Positions 46,212 to 54,173 of a stretch of 64,000 nucleotides of DNA are shown in pieces. The notes under the pieces were generated by a model that ran no database searches, was not told the origin of the DNA, and worked only from the letters and a program-made list of their open reading frames with translations. The DNA comes from Solimonas sp. SE-A11 (GTDB lineage Bacteria; Pseudomonadota; Gammaproteobacteria; Nevskiales; Nevskiaceae). Each line of letters begins with the position of its first letter. The first letter of the stretch is position 1. A program made the position numbers and the translations under genes. The stretch is from the NCBI RefSeq assembly GCF_030345715.1, contig NZ_JAUASX010000011.1:1-64000 (forward strand), read 5' to 3'.

Positions 46212-46226
46212 TACTCCCCCCTAGTA
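46212..46226. promoter_or_regulatory. RcnR/DmeR-type operator
   Basis: TACT-CCCCCC-TAGTA (minus strand TACTAGGGGGGAGTA) matches the TACT/AGTA arms around a G/C tract recognised by RcnR-type repressors. It is flanked by TATA-like sequences, in the 50-base gap between the divergent exporter and repressor genes. Confidence 0.85.
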
Positions 46227-46243
46227 TATATGGAGATCGGCTC

Positions 46244-46510
46244 ATGGCACATGTCGCGCGCGACGCCAAGGCTCTGACGGCGCGAATCCGGCGCATCAAG
46301 GGGCAGTTGGGCAGCCTCGAGGAGGCCCTGTCCGGGGACGCGGACTGCGTCGCCGTGCTGCAGCAGATCGCCGCAGTGCGGGGCGCGGTGAACGGCCTCA
46401 TGGCTAAGGTGCTGGAGGATCACCTGCGCGAACACTTCGCGCCGGTGGAGGGCACGGACGCCGACGAGATGGAACAACTCGTCGGCATCATCGGCTCCTA
46501 TCTCAAGTAG
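46244..46510 (+). CDS. CsoR/RcnR/FrmR-family repressor (probable DmeR)
   Basis: An 88-residue all-helical repressor: RIRRIKGQLGSLEEALSGDADCVAVLQQIAAVRGAVNGLM, with the conserved Cys36 (in DADC) and the His in EDHLREHF. The same family includes Cu-, Ni/Co- and formaldehyde-sensing proteins; the divergent CDF exporter argues for Ni/Co. Its stop overlaps the convergent DUF2834 gene by eight bases. Confidence 0.9.
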   Translation: MAHVARDAKALTARIRRIKGQLGSLEEALSGDADCVAVLQQIAAVRGAVNGLMAKVLEDHLREHFAPVEGTDADEMEQLVGIIGSYLK

Positions 46511-46850
46511 CGGACGGCTCCGGCGGCGTGCCCGCCTGCTGGCGCAGGCGCAGCAACAGGTAGAAGGCGAATCCGGTGGCCACTCCCGGCGCCACACCCA
46601 GCACCAGGGCGATCCAGCCATGGCGGACGCCCAGCGTGGTCTTCTCGTGGGCCACCCAGCTGGCCAGCACGCACCAGCACAGGATCGCGTCCAGCGCGTA
46701 GCCGGAGGCATAGGGATTGACGAAGCCGGCGGCGAAAGCGCCGGGGATGTCGCCATCGCGCAGCAGGGCGGGCATCACGATCAGGTTGAAGGCCACGGCG
46801 AAGCCGAGGCCGAACAGCCACAGCAGGCCCTGATACAGGTTGCGGCTCAT
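46503..46850 (-). CDS. DUF2834-like membrane protein
   Basis: A 115-residue protein with about three membrane segments (LYQGLLWLFGLGFAVAFNLI, GYALDAILCWCVLASWV and IALVLGVAPGVATGFAFYLLL). The SGYALDAILCW and RHGWIALVLG patterns fit DUF2834, of unknown function. The ATG giving MSRNLYQ is chosen; four more codons upstream are possible. It is divergent from dinB. Confidence 0.75.
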   Translation of the reverse strand: MSRNLYQGLLWLFGLGFAVAFNLIVMPALLRDGDIPGAFAAGFVNPYASGYALDAILCWCVLASWVAHEKTTLGVRHGWIALVLGVAPGVATGFAFYLLLRLRQQAGTPPEPSAT

Positions 46851-46899
46851 GGAGTCCCCCATTTGCATAGTCGGTGCGACCGATCTTAGCCTGAGCCCC

Positions 46900-47964
46900 G
46901 TGCGCAAGATCATCCACGTCGACATGGACGCGTTCTACGCCTCCGTGGAGCAGCGCGACGACCCTTCGTTGCGCGGCCGGCCCGTGGTCGTGGCCTGGCG
47001 TGGCAACCGCTCCGTGGTCTGCGCCGCGTCCTACGAGGCACGCCCCTTCGGCGTGCGCTCGGCCATGCCGGCGGTGCGTGCCGAACGCCTGTGTCCGGAA
47101 GCCGTGTTCGTACCACCGGACTTCACGCGCTACCGCACGGTGTCGCGGCAGGTGCGCGAGATCATGCACCGCCATACCGACCTGGTGGAGCCGCTGTCGC
47201 TGGACGAGGCCTACCTCGACGTCACGGTGAACAAGCTGGGCCTGCCCAGTGCCACCGACGTTGCCAAGGCGATCCGTGAGGCGATCCGGGAGGAACTGCA
47301 GCTCACCGCCTCGGCCGGCGTGGCGCCCAACAAGTTCCTGGCCAAGCTGGCTTCCGACATGCGCAAGCCCGACGGCCTGTTCGTGATCCGCCCGGCCGAC
47401 ATCGACACGGTGCTGCCGCCGATGCCGGCGGCGCGCATCCCCGGCATCGGCAAGGTCACCGACAAGCGCCTGGAGCAGATCGGCGTACGAAACATCGCGC
47501 AGTTGCGCGAGCTGACGCAGGGGCAGTTGGCGCAGCAGTTCGGGCGCTACGGCCAGCGACTCTACGAACTGGCGCGCGGCATCGACGAGGAGCCGGTGGT
47601 GCCTGACCGGCCGCTGCAGCAGGTTTCCGCGGAGGATACCTTCGAACGCGACGTGCCCCTGGCCGAGACCGAAGCGGCGATCCGGCGGCTGGCGGAGAAG
47701 GCCTGGGCCGGTACGCGCAAGACCCAGCGCATCGCCCGCACGGTGGTGCTGAAGCTCAAGACCGCCGACTTCCGCATCCTCACGCGCAGCCTGACGCCGC
47801 CATCGCCACCGTCATCGGTGGAGGAGGTGACAAGCATCGCGCTGTCGCTGCGCGAGCGCGTGAGCGGCGAGGAGAAGACGCTATACCGGCTGGTGGGCGT
47901 GGGATTGTCGAACTTCCGGGAGCAGAACTCGTTCGATCAGCAGGCGGCTTTCGTGCTGGAGTGA
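46900..47964 (+). CDS. dinB: DNA polymerase IV
   Basis: Y-family translesion polymerase. The 354-residue protein has the metal-binding IIHVDMDAFYASVEQRDDP and SLDEAYLDVT, the helix-hairpin-helix at IPGIGKVTDKRLEQIGV and a little-finger domain. It starts with GTG giving VRKIIHVDMD; 20 further in-frame residues upstream are unconserved. The C-terminus FDQQAAFVLE shows no obvious QxxLxLF clamp motif. I see no LexA box in the 49-base gap upstream. Confidence 0.95.
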   Translation: MRKIIHVDMDAFYASVEQRDDPSLRGRPVVVAWRGNRSVVCAASYEARPFGVRSAMPAVRAERLCPEAVFVPPDFTRYRTVSRQVREIMHRHTDLVEPLSLDEAYLDVTVNKLGLPSATDVAKAIREAIREELQLTASAGVAPNKFLAKLASDMRKPDGLFVIRPADIDTVLPPMPAARIPGIGKVTDKRLEQIGVRNIAQLRELTQGQLAQQFGRYGQRLYELARGIDEEPVVPDRPLQQVSAEDTFERDVPLAETEAAIRRLAEKAWAGTRKTQRIARTVVLKLKTADFRILTRSLTPPSPPSSVEEVTSIALSLRERVSGEEKTLYRLVGVGLSNFREQNSFDQQAAFVLE

Positions 47965-48424
47965 CGGCACCCTTTCATGTTGTGCCAAGTCCTGGAAAGC
48001 GAGTGCCCTCCTGGAGTGGCGATAGTCTCGGTGGCCTGATTGCCGGCCAACCCTCCGTAAGCCCATCGCCTCGCCCGCGCGCCAGAAGCGGCGCCGAGCG
48101 AAGGTGAGGACCGCTATTCGCCGAAGATCGATCGGGTCGCCTACCTGGTCGCGGTTACGCTGGCGGCGCGCCCTTTCAGGAGCTTCGGTTTGATCAAGCT
48201 GCGCAACCGGCCGGACTCGAGCGGACGAGGTTCTTACCCGATTAGCAATTGCACCGGGAAATGTTGCTCGTATGGCGGCATTGCAGGCGGCCAGATGCAG
48301 TCCTGTTGGGGCCTGGCAGTCCGGGATTCATTGGTCCGCGTTATATCAAACTCTGGTGGCGCTATCACTTTGAGGTCGGCATGGCAGTGGGGGCGCCAGT
48401 GCGCCCCCACTGCATCTGGTGGAT
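47965..48424. other. 460-base gene-free gap between dinB and hsp20
   Basis: No convincing gene. Frames here are short and unlike anything I recognise, and composition is more AT-rich than the neighbours from about 48.23 kb. A perfect hairpin lies at its right end, past the hsp20 stop. Confidence 0.5.
48385..48412. terminator. Strong hairpin after hsp20
   Basis: Twelve-base perfect arms, CAGTGGGGGCGC and GCGCCCCCACTG, flank four bases, 12 bases past the hsp20 stop. No T-run follows on the minus strand, so it may stabilise the 3' end rather than terminate. Confidence 0.55.
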
Positions 48425-48895
48425 TCAAGCCGTCTGGCCGATCGAAACGACGTTCGAACTGGCTACCGCCTTGAGGTCCGCATTGACCGCGATACGTCGC
48501 GGCTTGGCAGCCTCGGGAAGGCGACGCACAAGGTCGACGTGCAGCAAACCGTTCTTCAGGCTGGCGCCCTCTACCTCGATATAGTCATCGAGACGGAACG
48601 AAAGCTTGAAGGCGCGCTGCGCGATGCCCTGGTACAGATACTGGGACTCTTCTCCAGGAGACTCGCGACGGGCGCTGCTGATCGTGAGCATATTGCGGAC
48701 GACCTGGATGTCCAGTTCGCTCTCATCCACGCCGGCCGCAGCCACGACGATACGGTAGTTGTCATCGCCCCGCTTTTCGACGTTGTAGGGCGGGTAGGTA
48801 ACACTCTGGGCCGCGAGCGCCGATTCGAAGAAATCGTTAAAGCGATCAAAGCCGATCGAGGACCGGAACAGTGGCGTCAAGGAAATCGAGTTCAT
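48425..48895 (-). CDS. Small heat-shock protein, Hsp20/alpha-crystallin (IbpA-like)
   Basis: A 156-residue holdase chaperone. The N-terminal arm MNSISLTPLFRSSIGFDRFNDF is followed by the alpha-crystallin domain (about 35-125: YPPYNVEKRGDDNYRIVVAAAG to LKNGLLHVDLVRRLPEAAKP). IbpA-like length and N-terminus suggest the class A type. The gene has a sigma-32 promoter and a 5' leader able to hide the ribosome-binding site. Confidence 0.95.
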   Translation of the reverse strand: MNSISLTPLFRSSIGFDRFNDFFESALAAQSVTYPPYNVEKRGDDNYRIVVAAAGVDESELDIQVVRNMLTISSARRESPGEESQYLYQGIAQRAFKLSFRLDDYIEVEGASLKNGLLHVDLVRRLPEAAKPRRIAVNADLKAVASSNVVSIGQTA

Positions 48896-48898
48896 AAC

Positions 48899-48953
48899 AA
48901 CCTCCTAGCGGTTAGCGAAGTTTTCGTCGGAACCCGTCGGGCAGCGTTCCGAC
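48899..48953 (-). promoter_or_regulatory. Candidate RNA thermometer in the hsp20 leader
   Basis: The minus-strand leader forms two stems. The first pairs GTCGGAAC with GTTCCGAC (eight bases). The second pairs AACTTC with GAGGTT, six bases including one G-T, which includes most of the Shine-Dalgarno AGGAGG; beyond an A-G mismatch two further A-U pairs are possible. A weak, mismatched stem over the SD in front of an ibpA-type gene is the design of ROSE thermometers. Confidence 0.55.
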
Positions 48954-48960
48954 ATCCTGC

Positions 48961-48990
48961 GTTGTAGGGACGGCCGGGGCGCTTTCAAGG
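48961..48990 (-). promoter_or_regulatory. Sigma-32 heat-shock promoter of hsp20
   Basis: The minus strand reads CCTTGAAA, a 13-base spacer, then CCCTACAAC, close to the sigma-32 consensus CTTGAAA-N13-CCCCATNT. Transcription would start about 60 bases before the hsp20 ATG. Confidence 0.75.
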
Positions 48991-49022
48991 GGGGCGGCTT
49001 GCTTGAGAATGTTGCGCTGTGC

Positions 49023-49073
49023 TCATCTTAAAATGTTAATAAGTTCATGAATTTAAAAAATTATCATGACGTG
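49023..49073. other. AT-rich patch
   Basis: About 50 bases (TTAAAATGTTAATAAGTTCATG and the following AATTTAAAAAATTATC, among them) are strongly AT-rich in a GC-rich genome. They lie between the hsp20 promoter and the remnant ArsR gene and may mark a recombination junction or an up-element. Confidence 0.6.
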
Positions 49074-49078
49074 GCTGC

Positions 49079-49371
49079 CTGGCGGCACGTGCGATCGTTA
49101 GGGAAGCGCAAGAATCCGTTGCCTTGAACTGCAAGAAGCAGGTAGGCGTGCTGGAGCAGGCCGTGCTCGCCACCACCGAGAGGTCGGCCGCGTGCGGACC
49201 TGTAAGCTGGGCCCGCGCCGGCAGGAGGAAGAGGCGGCCTGCCTGGAGCGCTGTCGCCAGCTCTGGGAAGCACGCTTCGACACGCCGGAGTTGGTCGTCG
49301 AGAAATTGAAACGCAAGGAGAGGAACGATGGACGTAAAAGGAAACGCTGATCCGGCACCGATGAGCCGCAC
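49079..49371 (+). pseudogene. Frameshifted, N-terminally truncated ArsR-family regulator remnant
   Basis: One frame reads NCKKQVGVLEQAVLATTE, matching the recognition helix region of ArsR regulators (SKHLxVLEQAGLVTTE). The match breaks at about 49182 and continues in another frame as VGRVRTCKLGP ... CRQLWEARFD, the normal ArsR wing and C-terminal helix. The N-terminal third is missing. It lies directly before a SRPBCC gene, where a partner ArsR is expected, and its frame runs past that gene's start. Confidence 0.7.
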
Positions 49372-49822
49372 CAGCGCGGAACGCGTTTCCGACCGGGAGA
49401 TCGTCGTCACGTGTACCATCAATGGGCCAGCGCGCCTTGTGTTCGAGGCCTTCACCACGGCGGATCTCTTCAGGCAGTGGTGGGTGCCGAAATCACTGGG
49501 CCTGATGCTGCTGTCCTGCGAGATCGATGCGCGCGTCGGCGGCAAGTACCGCCTGGTGTTCCGCCACGGTGACTCGACGATGGCGTTCTACGGCACCTAT
49601 ACCGAAGTCGTGCCGTACTCGCGGCTTGCCTGGACCAATGAGGAAAGCGGCGAGGATGGAGCCGTGACCACGGCCAGCTTCGAGGAGGAGACGGGCAGGA
49701 CATTGCTGGTCCTGCGCGATCGCTACGCGACGAAGGAGGCCGCCGATGCCGGCATGGCCTCGGGGGCTTACGACGGGATGTCCGAGACGTTCGGCCAACT
49801 CGACGAGTTACTCGCCGGCTGA
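49328..49822 (+). CDS. SRPBCC (AHSA1-like) family protein, second module
   Basis: A 164-residue START-like protein: VVTCTINGPARLVFEAFTTA, LFRQWWVPKSLG, ARVGGKYRLVFRHGD and the C-terminal helix GMSETFGQLDELLA. It parallels the ArsR-SRPBCC pair at 44.4-45.2 kb, but its ArsR partner upstream is broken. AAGGAGAGG is a strong ribosome-binding site before the ATG. Confidence 0.93.
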   Translation: MDVKGNADPAPMSRTSAERVSDREIVVTCTINGPARLVFEAFTTADLFRQWWVPKSLGLMLLSCEIDARVGGKYRLVFRHGDSTMAFYGTYTEVVPYSRLAWTNEESGEDGAVTTASFEEETGRTLLVLRDRYATKEAADAGMASGAYDGMSETFGQLDELLAG

Positions 49823-49850
49823 TCGTCGTGCCAGGGCGCGGTGCCCCCGT

Positions 49851-50267
49851 TCAGGCGGGACTGCTGGAGGCGTAGGCCGGTGCGGTCGCAGGCCGCTCGC
49901 GCGTGCTCCACCAGATGCAAGCCAGTAGCGCCACCTGGATGACCAGGCGGGCCCACAGGGCGGCCGGCGGGAAGTCGGGGTACAGCTCCGGGTTGAGGGT
50001 CATGTGGACGTTAGCCGGCGTCACGCAGAGCGTCAGCAGGAACAGCCCGTTGCCGGCCTTCTGCCGCACCGCCGGGATCAGAATGCCCACGGCGCCCAGG
50101 ATCTCGAAGGCGCCGCTGAGGTAGACCAGCAGGCGCGCATCAGCCGGAATCCAGGGCGGCACGATGCTGGCGAAGAAGTCGGTGGCCACGAAGTGGCCGA
50201 CGCCACCGAAGAAGAACCAGCAGAAGACGATGCTGAGTCCGGCCTTGCGCAGCAGTTCGGGATTCAT
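49851..50267 (-). CDS. DoxX-like membrane protein
   Basis: A 138-residue protein with four predicted helices (AGLSIVFCWFFFGGVGHFV, LLVYLSGAFEILGAVGILIP, GNGLFLLTLCVTPANVHM and ARLVIQVALLACIWW). The FGGVGHF and SGAFEILGAVGIL patterns fit the DoxX/YphA group, of uncertain redox-related function. Start is the ATG giving MNPELLRKAG; longer frames upstream overlap the next gene. Confidence 0.85.
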   Translation of the reverse strand: MNPELLRKAGLSIVFCWFFFGGVGHFVATDFFASIVPPWIPADARLLVYLSGAFEILGAVGILIPAVRQKAGNGLFLLTLCVTPANVHMTLNPELYPDFPPAALWARLVIQVALLACIWWSTRERPATAPAYASSSPA

Positions 50268-50274
50268 GGGCGGC

Positions 50275-50529
50275 TCAGAGCGGACGAGTGGAGCGGCGCA
50301 GCTGGTAGAGGTCCTCGACGCCGTCGCGGCAACCGTCGATGAAGGCTTCCGGGTAGGGGCCGTTGCAGGGCGCGGCATCGACCAGGTTGGCGCTTTGCGC
50401 CCACTGGTAGCCGTCCTCGTGGTTGCTGCAATTGCCCTGGCAATTCTTGGCGACGGTGGTCTGGCCGGGAGCGACGGCGCAGCCGGCGAGCAGGGCCAGC
50501 GACAGGGCGAGCAGGAGCGTCTTCTTCAT
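50275..50529 (-). CDS. Small Cys-containing lipoprotein
   Basis: An 84-residue lipoprotein (lipobox LLAGC, Cys17). The mature part has four further cysteines (KNCQGNCSN, APCNG, DGCRDG), likely two disulfides. No family recognised. AAGAGACCTCC-like purines precede the ATG. It lies between DoxX-like and reductase genes, all leftward. Confidence 0.75.
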   Translation of the reverse strand: MKKTLLLALSLALLAGCAVAPGQTTVAKNCQGNCSNHEDGYQWAQSANLVDAAPCNGPYPEAFIDGCRDGVEDLYQLRRSTRPL

Positions 50530-50542
50530 CGGAGGTCTCTTT

Positions 50543-51601
50543 TCAGCGGCGACGGATCAGGCCGTCGTCGATCATCTGCTGGAAGTGTTCGACCACGGTC
50601 TGGTCGACCGGGCGGTAGTTGAGCCCCAGCTTCTCGCGGCTGCGGCGGTTGTCGATGCGCAGGGGCAGGCCGACGTTCTGCTTGACGAAGCTGCGCTGCA
50701 TGCGGGCCAACGGGGCGACCAGCCAGACCAGGAAGGTTGGCGTTTCCTTGCGCGGGAAGGGGTGCTGCGGGAACTTGCCGCGCAGCGCGGTGCCCAGTTG
50801 CAGCAGGCTGCGTTCGCCGGCACAGACGATGTGGCGGCCCTCGGCGGCTGGGTTGTATCCCGCCAGGATGTGGGCCTGCGCCACGTCGCGCACGTCCACC
50901 ACGCCCATCACCAGCTTGGGCGCGCCGGCGCGCATGGTGCCGTTACCGAGCTGCTTCATGGTGCTGATGCTGGTGGAGGCGCTGCTGCGCGCCAGCGAGG
51001 GGCCCAGCACCAGCGCCGGATTGATGGTGACCAGGTCCCAGCGCGACTGTGCCTTCTGGATCTTCCATGCCTCGCGCTCGGCGGCGACCTTGGAATACGA
51101 GTAGGGCTGGTGGCTGACGCTGCTGCTGGTGTTCCAGTGCTCCTCGGTGAACACGCCGCCGGGTACCGCCTTGAGGTCGGCGTTGTCGCCGAAGATGCCG
51201 GCGACGCTGCTGGTCAGCACCACGCGCTTGACGCTGGCCACGCGGTTGCAGGCCTCCAGCACGTTGCGCGTGCCCTCCACGGCGGGGCGCACCAGGGCCT
51301 GGTTGGCGTCGGTGAAGCCGGTGATGATGAAGGGCGAGGCGGTGTGCATCACCAGTTCGCAGCCCTGCATGGCGGCGTCATAGGCGCCAGGGGTCAGCAG
51401 GTCGGCCTTGAACAGCTTGAGCTGGCCGGGGTGGGCGTCGGACAGGGCCTTGAGGTGTTCCAGCCCCTTGGGCTTGGCGGGGTCACGCACCGTGCCGTGC
51501 ACGGTGTGGCCGGCTTCCAGCAGGAATTTGACGATCCAGCCGGCAATGTAGCCGCTGGCGCCGGTGACCAGCACGGGCGCGGTCTTGGAGATTTCGGTCA
51601 T
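50543..51601 (-). CDS. NAD(P)-dependent extended SDR (dihydroflavonol-reductase-like)
   Basis: A 352-residue protein with the Rossmann motif VLVTGASGYIAGWIVKFLLEAG and the active-site YSYSK after SSVAGIFGD. HTASPF and RPAVEGTRNVLEAC are typical of the dihydroflavonol 4-reductase/cinnamoyl-CoA-reductase group. Natural substrate unknown. The start MTEISKTAPV is chosen over a longer frame. It may share a transcript with the SDR gene upstream. Confidence 0.92.
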   Translation of the reverse strand: MTEISKTAPVLVTGASGYIAGWIVKFLLEAGHTVHGTVRDPAKPKGLEHLKALSDAHPGQLKLFKADLLTPGAYDAAMQGCELVMHTASPFIITGFTDANQALVRPAVEGTRNVLEACNRVASVKRVVLTSSVAGIFGDNADLKAVPGGVFTEEHWNTSSSVSHQPYSYSKVAAEREAWKIQKAQSRWDLVTINPALVLGPSLARSSASTSISTMKQLGNGTMRAGAPKLVMGVVDVRDVAQAHILAGYNPAAEGRHIVCAGERSLLQLGTALRGKFPQHPFPRKETPTFLVWLVAPLARMQRSFVKQNVGLPLRIDNRRSREKLGLNYRPVDQTVVEHFQQMIDDGLIRRR

Positions 51602-51668
51602 GGCAGGGTCTTGTTGTATTGCGTCAGGCGAGCATGGTGCCATGCGTGCCCCGGCCCTGCATTGACCC

Positions 51669-52577
51669 TCAGGCATCCAGATAGTGCAATCCGGTCATGC
51701 GCTCGGACCAGGCCCAAAGCCGGTCCGCCGCCGCCGGGTCGCTGGCCTCGGGCCGGCAACCGACCTTTTTCGGGTAGCCCTTCAGTTCCTTGTACCCGCC
51801 CGGGCCCCAGTAGTCGCCGCCGGAGACCCCTGTCGCCGTGGCGGCATGCAGGGCCGGCAACGCACCCATGGCCGGCGACTGCGCGAACAGGCGCGTAGCC
51901 AGGCGCATGAAGAAATTGCCGATATCGAGATTGGTGGCGGTGTAGCCCGGGTGGGCGGCCACGGCCGCCACCGGCAGGCCGGCGCGGCGCAGGCGCCGGT
52001 CCAGGGCAAAAGTGAACTGCAGCGTCGCCAGCTTGCTGGCACCGTAGGCATCCATCTCCTTGTACGGACGCCGCTCGTAGAAAGGATCGTCCAGGTCCAT
52101 GCCGGCGGTCAGGGTGTGGGCGATGCTGGCGGTGTTGAGGATGCGCGAGCCGGGCGTTGCCGCCAGACGCTCCAGCAGCAGCCCGGTGAGCAGGAAGGGG
52201 CCCAGGTGGTTGGTGCCGATGTGCATCTCGAAGCCGTCGCGGGTGAGGGCCTTGGGCGACATGATCGCGGCGCCGTTATTCACCAGCAGGTCCAGCCGGG
52301 CATGCCGGGCCGCGAAGCCGGCGGCGAAGTCGCGTACCGAGGCCAGGTCGGCCAGGTCCAGCGCCATGACCTCGGGCTGGGTGCCGGGCGTGCGCCGCTT
52401 GATCTCGGCGATGGCACCCTCGGCGCGTGCAAGGTTGCGGCAGGCCAGAACCACGCGGGCTCCGGCTCCGGCCAGCCCGGCGGCGATCTCCAGGCCCAGG
52501 CCGCGGTTGGCGCCTGTGACCAGCGCCAGGCGGCCGGAGAGGTCAGGAATGTCGTTCAGCGTCCATTGCGCAGCCAT
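51669..52577 (-). CDS. Classical short-chain dehydrogenase/reductase
   Basis: A 302-residue SDR: TGANRGLGLEIAAGLAGAGA (cofactor), LLVNNGAAIM, then YGASKLATLQF (catalytic Tyr-Lys). The pattern resembles retinol-dehydrogenase/WW-oxidoreductase-like SDRs. GGGGAGAT eight bases upstream of the ATG giving MAAQWTLND decides the start. Confidence 0.93.
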   Translation of the reverse strand: MAAQWTLNDIPDLSGRLALVTGANRGLGLEIAAGLAGAGARVVLACRNLARAEGAIAEIKRRTPGTQPEVMALDLADLASVRDFAAGFAARHARLDLLVNNGAAIMSPKALTRDGFEMHIGTNHLGPFLLTGLLLERLAATPGSRILNTASIAHTLTAGMDLDDPFYERRPYKEMDAYGASKLATLQFTFALDRRLRRAGLPVAAVAAHPGYTATNLDIGNFFMRLATRLFAQSPAMGALPALHAATATGVSGGDYWGPGGYKELKGYPKKVGCRPEASDPAAADRLWAWSERMTGLHYLDA

Positions 52578-52643
52578 GTCGAATCTCCCCTGTTGTGCCG
52601 GCATTGCAACAGAGCCGGGGCAGGGGCGACTCAGCCGTTTGCA

Positions 52644-53519
52644 TCAGCCGGCCGTGACCTTCACCTCGACCGTCATCCCCTGGTAGTCCTCCGGCGTGCC
52701 GGTATAGCTGCCGCTCAGGGGTACGGCCTGCCCGGCGTCGCGAGCCACCGCCACGCGGATCAGGTTGCGGCCGCCGATCAGGGCGTTGGTGGGGTCCAGT
52801 TCGATCCAGCCGGCGCCGGGCAGGTAGATTTCCGCCCAGGCATGGGTGGCGCCGCCGCCGACCAGGCCATCACCGGCACCCACCAGCTTCTCGTCGTAGA
52901 GGTAGCCGGAGACAAAGCGAGCGGCCAGCCCGAGGCTGCGCCCGGCTTCCATCAGGAACAGGGCAAAATCGCGGCAGCTGCCGCTGCCCAGTTGCAGCGT
53001 CTCCACCGGTGCCTGAACGCCCATCTCCTCGCGGCGGGCGTACTGGAATTCCTTCTTGATGGCCTTGGTCATCGCTACCAGCGTGTCGAGCGTGCCCTCC
53101 GCGGTCTTGCGGCCGACGAAGCGCTTGGCCCAGGTGTCGATGCGATGTTCCGGATCGGGGTAGTGACGCTCCTTGGTGCGGCCGAGATCGGCCACCTCCT
53201 CCGCGGGATAGCTGAAGGGCAGCTTGCGCGCGTACTCCTCGATCAGGATGTCCTGTGGCGCTACCGGGTAGTGCTCCGCCTTGAAGCTGGAGAGGAAGCA
53301 CAGTTCCGCCGCCGGCTCCTGGAAGCTGGCGATGGCAATGGAGTTGCCGAAGACGTCGTGCAGCCAGCGCACGGCTGCGGCCGGCGTGATCGCCAGGCCG
53401 GTTTCCAGCAAGCGCAGGTCGTGGCTGTCGCGCGGACGGCACATCAGCCGGTGGTCATGGAATTCCACCGGACGGGCATAGCGGTACAGCGTCTTGTGTT
53501 CGACGCTCAGGATCGCCAA
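52644..53519 (-). CDS. Transglutaminase-like cysteine protease family protein
   Basis: A 291-residue protein with an N-terminal beta domain (VEHKTLYRYARPVEFHDHRL) and a transglutaminase core: Cys in GSGSCRDFALFLME, His in ATHAWAEIYLPG and Asp in WIELDPTNA. Such proteins act as peptidases or amidases. The start is a TTG preceded by GGGAGACC; no ATG nearby fits. It follows the lipocalin gene by about 25 bases in the same direction reversed, so the two are a likely operon. Confidence 0.92.
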   Translation of the reverse strand: MAILSVEHKTLYRYARPVEFHDHRLMCRPRDSHDLRLLETGLAITPAAAVRWLHDVFGNSIAIASFQEPAAELCFLSSFKAEHYPVAPQDILIEEYARKLPFSYPAEEVADLGRTKERHYPDPEHRIDTWAKRFVGRKTAEGTLDTLVAMTKAIKKEFQYARREEMGVQAPVETLQLGSGSCRDFALFLMEAGRSLGLAARFVSGYLYDEKLVGAGDGLVGGGATHAWAEIYLPGAGWIELDPTNALIGGRNLIRVAVARDAGQAVPLSGSYTGTPEDYQGMTVEVKVTAG

Positions 53520-53544
53520 GGGCGGTCTCCCTGTGTGGGTGTGA

Positions 53545-54093
53545 TCAAGGTTTTTCCGGGGTTTCCGGCCAGCGCTGCGGCACCAGCTGCAGCTTCGAAA
53601 CGTCGTAGCCCATGGCGGCGATGCGCTGCTTGAGCTCGCGCAACTGCGCCTCGGGAATCTGCGGTTGCCGGGCCATCAGCCAGAGATAGTCGCGCTTGCT
53701 GCGCGCCACGATCACCACCGAGTAGTCGTCGGCCAGCCAGGCGATCAGGTATTCCGCCTTGATCGGCCAGATGAACTGCACGCCCCATTCCGCGTTGGTC
53801 TGGCGGTTGATCACGAAAGCCTTGGACTTCAGCGTCTTGCGCGGGCCGTCGAAGGTCTTCTTGCGGTAGGTGAAGGTGGTGGGGATATTGCCGTCCTGGT
53901 CGAGCTCGTAGTGCTCCACCGAATTCACGGCATCCTTCTCGATCCAGGGCGGGATGTTGGCGATGACATACCAGTCGCCCATGAAGCGGGGCAGGTCCAC
54001 CGTGGCGACGGTGGGCAACGGATCATGACGCGCGCCGGTCATGCTGCAACCTCCCAGCACGAGTGCCAGGAGTAATACGGACAGGGTACGCAT
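53545..54093 (-). CDS. Outer-membrane lipocalin (Blc-like)
   Basis: A 182-residue lipoprotein (lipobox VLGGC). The lipocalin signature is RFMGDWYVIANIPPWIE with the conserved GxW, and DYSVVIVARSKRDYLWLMAR is the third conserved region. Bacterial lipocalins bind lysophospholipids or fatty acids during envelope stress. As read on the minus strand it is 25 bases upstream of the transglutaminase gene. Confidence 0.92.
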   Translation of the reverse strand: MRTLSVLLLALVLGGCSMTGARHDPLPTVATVDLPRFMGDWYVIANIPPWIEKDAVNSVEHYELDQDGNIPTTFTYRKKTFDGPRKTLKSKAFVINRQTNAEWGVQFIWPIKAEYLIAWLADDYSVVIVARSKRDYLWLMARQPQIPEAQLRELKQRIAAMGYDVSKLQLVPQRWPETPEKP

Positions 54094-54116
54094 CGGCAGG
54101 CTCCGGTCATGGCAAA

Positions 54117-54144
54117 GGGCGGAGTGCCTGAAGACACTCCGCCC
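54117..54144 (-). terminator. Terminator-like hairpin after the Arg-rich gene
   Basis: Ten-base arms GGGCGGAGTG and CACTCCGCCC flank eight bases; on the minus strand TTT follows. It lies 30 bases past the stop of the Arg-rich protein gene and before the lipocalin gene. Confidence 0.6.
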
Positions 54145-54173
54145 CTCCAGCTTACGCCATCAGGCGGGCTGGC

